Assembly (NCBI GenBank): GCA_001942185.1
Contig: MKJV01000070.1
Span: forward strand, 1 to 64,000
Length of the DNA stretch: 64,000 bases
DNA from: Pseudonocardia sp. CNS-004
GTDB lineage: Bacteria > Actinomycetota > Actinomycetes > Mycobacteriales > Pseudonocardiaceae
Direction of reading: 5' to 3'
Below, one piece after another: positions 59,127 through 64,000 of this stretch. Below the pieces are notes generated by a model. The model did no database searches, was not told the origin of the DNA, and was given only the letters and a program-made list of their open reading frames with translations. Position 1 is the first letter of the stretch, and every line of letters begins with the position of its first letter. The translations under genes and the position numbers were made by a program.

Positions 59127-60624
59127 CCGCGCCGACGCTGGTGGACTACGCGGAGGTGCTGGAGCGCTTCGACCCGGTGCTCGGGCTCGAGGTGCACGTC
59201 GAGCTGAACACGCAGACCAAGATGTTCTGCGGCTGCCCCACCACGTTCGGGGCCGAGCCGAACACCCAGGTGTGCCCCGTGTGCCTCGGCCTGCCCGGAG
59301 CGCTGCCGGTGGTCAACCGCATCGGAGTGGAGTCGGCGATCCGGATCGGCCTGGCGCTGAACTGCACCATCGCGCCGTGGGGCCGGTTCGCGCGGAAGAA
59401 CTACTTCTACCCGGACATGCCGAAGAACTTCCAGACCTCCCAGTACGACGAGCCGATCGCCACGGGCGGGTACCTGGACGTCCCGCTCGACGACGGCTCG
59501 GTGTTCCGCGTGGAGATCGAGCGCGCACACATGGAGGAGGACACCGGCAAGTCGCTGCACGTCGGCGGCGCCACCGGCCGGATCCACGGCGCCGAGTACT
59601 CGCTGCTCGACTACAACCGGGCAGGCGTGCCGCTGATCGAGATCGTCACGAAGCCGGTCGTCGGCACGGGGGAGCGGGCGCCGAGGTCGCACGTGCGTAC
59701 GTCACGGCGCTGCGCGACCTGCTGCGCGCACTCGGGGTCTCCGACGTGCGCATGGACCAGGGCTCGCTGCGCTGCGACGCCAACATCTCGCTGATGCCCA
59801 AGGGCGCCACCGAGTTCGGCACCCGCACCGAGACGAAGAACGTCAACTCGCTGCGGTCGGTGGAGCGCGCCGTCCGCTACGAGATGACGCGCCAGGCGGG
59901 TGTGCTCATCGGCGGCGGGCGCGTGACCCAGGAGACGCGGCACTTCGACGAGGCCGGCGGCACCACGTCGGCCGGCCGCACGAAGGAGACCGCCGAGGAC
60001 TACCGGTACTTCCCGGAGCCGGACCTGGTGCCGATCGCGCCGTCCGCGGAGTGGGTCGAGGAACTGCGGGCCACGCTGCCGGAGCTGCCATGGGAGCGGC
60101 GCCGCCGGATCCAGCAGGACTGGGGCCTCACCGACGCCGAGCTGCGGGACCTCGTCAACGCCGGCGCACTCGAGCTGATCGAGGCCACGGTCGCCGCGGG
60201 CGCCCCGGCGGGCGAGGCACGCTCGTGGTGGGTCTCCTACCTCACGCAGCAGGCGAACACCCGCGGCGTCGAGCTGGCCGGGTTGCCGATCACGCCGGCC
60301 CAGGTGGCCAGGGTGATCGAGCTCGTGGCGTCCGGCGAGCTGTCCAACAAGCTGGCCCGCCAGGCCGTCGACGGCGTGCTCGCCGGCGAGGGAGAGCCCG
60401 ACGAGGTCGTCGCCGCGCGCGGGCTGGTCGTCGTCTCGGACGACACGGCGCTGCTCGCCGCCGTCGACGAGGCACTCGCGGCCCAGCCGGACGTCGCCGA
60501 GAAGATCCGCGGCGGCAAGGTCCAGGCCGCCGGTGCGATCGTCGGGGCCGTCATGAAGGCGACCAAGGGGCAGGCCGACGCCAAGCGCGTGCGGGAACTC
60601 GTGATCGAGCGAGTCGCCCAGTAG
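59123..60624 (+). CDS. gatB: Asp/Glu-tRNA amidotransferase subunit B, frameshifted
   Basis: About 501 residues. N-terminal [51 protein letters not shown] and IEIVTKPVV; then, after a one-base loss near 59680 (CGGGCG|CCGAG), [35 protein letters not shown] and the C-terminal YqeY-like tail [20 protein letters not shown]. Essential in bacteria lacking GlnRS, so the frameshift is almost certainly an error. ATG 59123 overlaps gatA. Confidence 0.97.
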
Positions 60625-60628
60625 CCCT

Positions 60629-60670
60629 CGTGAGTGGATACGAGTGCTCCAGCACTCGTATCCACTCACG
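60629..60670. terminator. Near-perfect 42-bp palindrome between convergent genes
   Basis: Twenty-base perfect arms (CGTGAGTGGATACGAGTGCT and its exact complement) around a 2-base centre. It lies 5 bases after the gatB stop and 12 before the stop of the convergent LppZ-like gene, where a bidirectional terminator would be expected. Confidence 0.7.
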
Positions 60671-60681
60671 GATGGGGGCTG

Positions 60682-61834
60682 CTACTGGCGGTTGTCGCCG
60701 CCCGCCGCGAGCGGCTGGATCCGGATCACCCGGTCGTCGGAGGACACCGGCGCGCCGCCTGCCTTGTTGACGGTGCCCAGCCACAGCAGCCCGTCCGGGG
60801 CGAGGGTGGCGGCGGAGAGCCGGCCGTAGGTCTCCTGCAGCAGGGTCTCGGGTGCCCGACGAACAGGTTCTTGGCGTCGGTGCGGATGACGAACAACGAC
60901 TGCGGCCGCACCTGGGCCACTGCGACGGCGCCGTCCTGGGCCGTGCAGCCCGCCACCCCCGGGCGGTCGGGCCAGCGCCATGCCGGCGAGGGGAGCGGGC
61001 CGGGCACGACCAGGTGCAGCACGTCCTCGCTCGCGCGCCGGTCGGTGACCCACGCGGCGCCGCGGCGGGGGTCGATGCAGATCCCGCCGGGGGACTGCAG
61101 CCCGGTGCTCAGCGTGGGGGACAGGCGTCCGGGTTGCCCTTCGCCGGACGTCCTTGCAGGTCGACGCGCAGCAGCTTGCCCGCGAGGGAATCGGGGGCCG
61201 GGGCGGCCTGGCCTGCGTTGCCGGTGGCCACGAGCAGCGATCCGTCGTCGTCGACGGCGAGCGCTCCGCCGTTGTTCGCCGGGCCGCGGGGGATGCCGGT
61301 GAGCACGGGCTTGGCGGCCTCGCCTGCCGCGATGCGCACGACCCGGTTGTCCTCCGGAGTGGTGACGTAGGCGTACACGAGCTGGTCCTCGACGTAGGAG
61401 GGCGACAGCACCAGCCCGGTGAGGCCGCCTCCGCCGGTGGCGTCCACCGGGATGGTGGTCACGAGCTCCGGCTCGCTGCCGTGCTCGACCCGCAGCACCC
61501 GCCCGGTCTGCCGTTCCCCGACGAGGGCCGAGGTCGTGTCGGGGAGCACCGCGATGGCACCAATCGGCTCCAGGCAGGTGGCGACGACCTGGGGATCGGG
61601 ATCCTGGCAGCCGGACGGTGCCAGCTCGGGACCCTCCTGCCCCTCCTGACCCGGCGGCTGCTGCGGTTGCGGCTGGGGTGTCTGCTCCGGGACGACCGGC
61701 GGGCCGCCGAGCTCGCCCGCGCCCTCCAGCTGCTCGTGCCACTCGCGGGGCCCCTGCTCGGGGAACGTGGCACATCCGCCGAACGCCAGCACGAGCAGCG
61801 CCGCCGCGGCCGCGCGCCGCACCCGTCCTCCCAC
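60682..61834 (-). CDS. LppZ-like lipoprotein, PQQ-dependent sorbosone/glucose dehydrogenase fold, frameshifted
   Basis: About 384 residues. Signal peptide RRAAAAALLVLAFGGC with lipobox LAFGGC; then a Pro/Gln-rich linker and a beta-propeller (GAIAVLPDTTSALVGERQTG, LAVDDDGSLLVATGNAGQAA, QSPGGICIDPRRGAAWVTDR). Frame breaks near 61124 and 60858, each repaired by one base. Similar to the mycobacterial LppZ, which lies at the same place. Exported and lipid-anchored; enzymatic role unproven. GTG 61834. Confidence 0.85.
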
Positions 61835-61888
61835 GTGGCCCAGGTTAGGTCGCGTCGAGTGAGCGGCCGGTGAGTAGCGTCGCTCTCC

Positions 61889-62805
61889 ATGGGGCAGATC
61901 ACGGTGCTCGTACCGGAGGACGAGGGGGAGGCAGCGCTCGCCGACGTGGAGGGCGTGGAGGTCGTACGGTACGACCCCGACGGCGCGCTCCCGGAGGCGG
62001 CGGCGCGGGCCCAGGTCCTCGTCCCGCCGTTCCTCCCGCAGACCTCCTCGGTGGAGGTGGTGGAGCGGCTGCCGGAGCTCCGGCTGGTGCAGCTGCTCAC
62101 CGCCGGCGCCGAGGCGTGGGTCGGGAGACTACCGGCGGGCGTCACGCTCTCCGACTGCCGCGGCGCGCACAGCGGGGCCACCGCGGAGTGGATCGTCGGC
62201 GCGCTGATCAGCGTCTACCGGCACTTCCCGCAGTTCGTCCGCGCCCAGGACGCCGGGCGCTGGGACTACCACGTCACCGACACGCTCGCCGGCAAGCGCG
62301 TGCTCATCGTCGCGCCGGGGACGTCGCGGAGCACACCGTGCGCAGGCTCGCCCCGTTCGAGGTGACCACCACGCTCGTCGCCCGCCGGGCCCGTGCCGGC
62401 GTCCACGGGATCGACGAGGTGCACGACCTGCTGGGCCGCCACGACGCGTGCGTCGTGATCGTCCCGCTGACCGACGCCACCCGCGGCCTCGTCGACGCCC
62501 GGTTCCTCGCCGCCATGCCGGACGGGGCGCTGCTGGTCAACGCCGCGCGCGGACCCGTCGCCGACACCGCCGCGCTCACCGCCGAGCTGGTCAGCGGCCG
62601 GTTGCGGGCCGCGTTGGACGTCACAGAACCCGAGCCGCTGCCCGCGGGCCACCCGCTGTGGGCCGCGCCGGGGCTCTTCCTGTGCCCGCACGTCGGCGGC
62701 AGTGTGCCGGGCAGGCTGGAGCGGGCCTACCGGGTCGCGGCAGCGCAGATCGCGGCCTTCGCCCGCGGCGAGCAGCCCTCCAACGTGGTGGCGAACGGCT
62801 ACTGA
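61889..62805 (+). CDS. D-isomer-specific 2-hydroxyacid dehydrogenase, frameshifted
   Basis: About 306 residues. N-terminal ITVLVPEDEGEAALADVEGV, HSGATAEWIVGALISVYRHF; NAD motif restored as GAGDVAEHTVRRL after a one-base loss near 62312. Catalytic Arg in LLVNAARGPVADTAAL, Glu in DVTEPEPLP and His in FLCPHVGGSVPGRL. Reduces a 2-keto acid or oxidises a D-hydroxy acid; substrate unknown. ATG 61889, divergent from the LppZ-like gene. Confidence 0.88.
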
Positions 62806-62898
62806 ACGGCGCCCGTGCGCGTCGGTGGGGCCGCTCTGCGACATGTGGTTGCAGCAATGTGGCGTTGCCGGCATCGGGGACGGCTACGCTCCGGTGCC

Positions 62899-63495
62899 AT
62901 GAGCGACCAGCCCACGTCGATCCTGCCTGGCGGGGGCGGTTTCGGGTCCCCGGAGCCCGCCACGACGCGGCCGAACCGCAGGCCGCTGACGTGGAACCCC
63001 GGCACCGACGTGGGGTTGCTGCTGTTGCGCCTCGCGGTCGGCGGCACGTTCTTCGCGCACGGGATGCAGATCGTCACCGGGATGTGGGGCGGGCAGGGCG
63101 TCGCGGAGTTCACCCGCGTCCTGGAGGGTCTCGGCTACCAGCAGCCGCAGGTGCTGGCCTGGGTCGCGGGGCTCACGGCGCTGGTGGGCGGCGGCCTGGT
63201 GGTGCTGGGGTTCCTCACCCCGATCGCGGCGGCGGGCCTGCTGGCCCTGATGATCAACTCGGTGGCGTTGAGGTTCGGCAACGGGTTCTTCATCGCCTCG
63301 CCCGCGGGCGCGAACGCGGTCGAGCTGGACGTGGTGCTCGGCACGGCCGCTGCGGCGCTCGCGCTCACCGGGGCGGGCCGGATCGCCATCGACAAGGGAC
63401 GCACCTGGAACCTCCGCCCGGCTCCGTGGGGGGTGCTGGCCCTGGTCGTCGGCGTGACCGCGGCCGTGCTGGTGCTCCTGCTGCTGCGGCGGTGA
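62899..63495 (+). CDS. DoxX-family membrane protein (Rv3005c-like)
   Basis: 198 residues. Proline-rich cytoplasmic N-terminus (about 35), then four membrane helices: VGLLLLRLAVGGTFFAHGMQ, VLAWVAGLTALVGGGLVVLG, ALMINSVALRFGNGFF and a last helix LALVVGVTAAVLVLLLL. The DoxX family is linked to thiol/oxidative-stress complexes with SodA and SseA in mycobacteria. ATG 62899. Its stop overlaps the GTG of the next gene. Confidence 0.9.
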   Translation: MSDQPTSILPGGGGFGSPEPATTRPNRRPLTWNPGTDVGLLLLRLAVGGTFFAHGMQIVTGMWGGQGVAEFTRVLEGLGYQQPQVLAWVAGLTALVGGGLVVLGFLTPIAAAGLLALMINSVALRFGNGFFIASPAGANAVELDVVLGTAAAALALTGAGRIAIDKGRTWNLRPAPWGVLALVVGVTAAVLVLLLLRR

Positions 63496-64000
63496 CCTCC
63501 CCTCCGCCGGACACCGCGTGGCTGGAGGCCGCGGCGCGCTGGGCGGGAGCGCCGGTGGCGGTCACCGGGCGGGCGCCGCTCGCGGGAGGGTACGTCGCCG
63601 ACGCCGTGGAGCGCGTCGACCTGGAGGTGCGCGGGCACGGCCCCACCGCGGTCGTGCTCAAGCGGGCCCGGCCGAGCGAGGTGGCCGCGATGCGCGCGCT
63701 CGCCGTGGTGCCCGGCGTGGACCGCCCGCGCCTGCTCGCCGCAGGCCAGGACCCGCACGGGACCTGGCTGCTCGTGCCCTTCTACACCGGCCCCGCCCTC
63801 GACGGCGGCGACGTACCCGGCGCGGTGTGGGACGTCCTCGCCAGGGTGCACACCCACTGGCACCGCAAGCGCCCGCGCGGTCTCCCGGTCGTCGATGCGC
63901 GGTGGTGGCGGGAGATGCTCGCCGGGCACACACTGCCCGCGGTCCGCGGCGCACACGACCGCACCGGTGACCCGCGGCTCACCCGGATCGCCGAACTGCT
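63492..64000 (+). CDS. Aminoglycoside phosphotransferase-fold kinase-like protein, partial
   Basis: GTG at 63492 overlaps the DoxX stop (GTGA); 169 complete codons before the window ends. N-lobe: LAGGYVADAVERVDLEVRGH, then TAVVLKRARPSEVAAMRA (likely ATP-site Lys), WLLVPFYTGPALDGGD (hinge), VLARVHTHWHRKRPRG. The catalytic HGD and DFG motifs lie beyond the window. Likely small-molecule kinase. Confidence 0.75.
   Translation, partial: MTSPPPDTAWLEAAARWAGAPVAVTGRAPLAGGYVADAVERVDLEVRGHGPTAVVLKRARPSEVAAMRALAVVPGVDRPRLLAAGQDPHGTWLLVPFYTGPALDGGDVPGAVWDVLARVHTHWHRKRPRGLPVVDARWWREMLAGHTLPAVRGAHDRTGDPRLTRIAEL

Noticed and set aside
59123-60624. gatB and other conserved genes as pseudogenes, or programmed frameshifting
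   Set aside because: No slippery site or stimulating structure is common to the sites, essential genes are hit, and a single added G or C always repairs the frame.

Overview
The window comes from a very GC-rich actinobacterium with GTG/ATG starts and many ATGA/GTGA gene overlaps. Gene content and order point to the Pseudonocardiaceae, probably Pseudonocardia or a close relative; this is an inference, as there is no rRNA in the window. The backbone from about 25.4 to 64 kb follows the order recalled for Mycobacterium tuberculosis Rv3032 down to Rv3005c: GT4 glycosyltransferase, GH57 branching enzyme and SAM methyltransferase (methylglucose polysaccharide genes), etfB-etfA, GNAT, PlsC-like acyltransferase, cysteine desulfurase, mnmA, a MetE-like protein, ligA, an ACT protein, gatC-gatA-gatB, an LppZ-like lipoprotein and DoxX. 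Blocks of accessory genes interrupt this order.

Layout. 0-5 kb: Rrf2 regulator with a coupled partial gene, glycogen phosphorylase, HTH regulator, MDR oxidoreductase. 5-10 kb: a minus-strand operon of DHA2 exporter, PEP-utilizing (rifampin-phosphotransferase-like) enzyme and TetR regulator, with a 31-bp palindrome over the first ribosome site. 10-14 kb: USP, two FluC/CrcB subunits, a debranching enzyme, an ABC ATPase. 14-18.6 kb: MHS transporter, HxlR regulator facing PPOX, hydrolase and crotonase genes. 18.8-22.7 kb: methyltransferase coupled to a two-component system, plus a degenerate LuxR regulator. 22.7-24.5 kb: ribokinase and nucleoside hydrolase. 24.5-29.7 kb: polysaccharide genes. 29.7-34.4 kb: large LAL regulator facing a membrane protein and an SDR. 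35-41 kb: ETF, lipid acyltransferases, sulfur transfer and tRNA thiolation. 41.6-43.1 kb: XRE-DUF397-DUF397 module. 43-49 kb: MetE-like, DUF1841 and ligA genes, BKACE. 49.5-51.7 kb: ferredoxin reductase and desaturase pair. 51.7-52.9 kb: repeat-rich DNA without a convincing gene. 53-56.4 kb: YHS/peroxiredoxin/TetR cluster, a gene-fusion scar, a PucR regulator. 56.4-64 kb: ACT protein, gatCAB, LppZ-like, hydroxyacid dehydrogenase, DoxX and a partial kinase.

The dominant technical feature is about thirty apparent one-base losses, nearly all in G or C runs, that break clearly conserved genes, including the essential ligA and gatB. They look like sequencing or assembly errors rather than decay. 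Real decay is seen only at about 54.8-55.2 kb, where SDR and LysR remnants meet. Intergenic DNA carries several families of palindromic repeats, two of which appear to have become part of coding sequence (at the TetR start and at the methyltransferase/GH57 junction).
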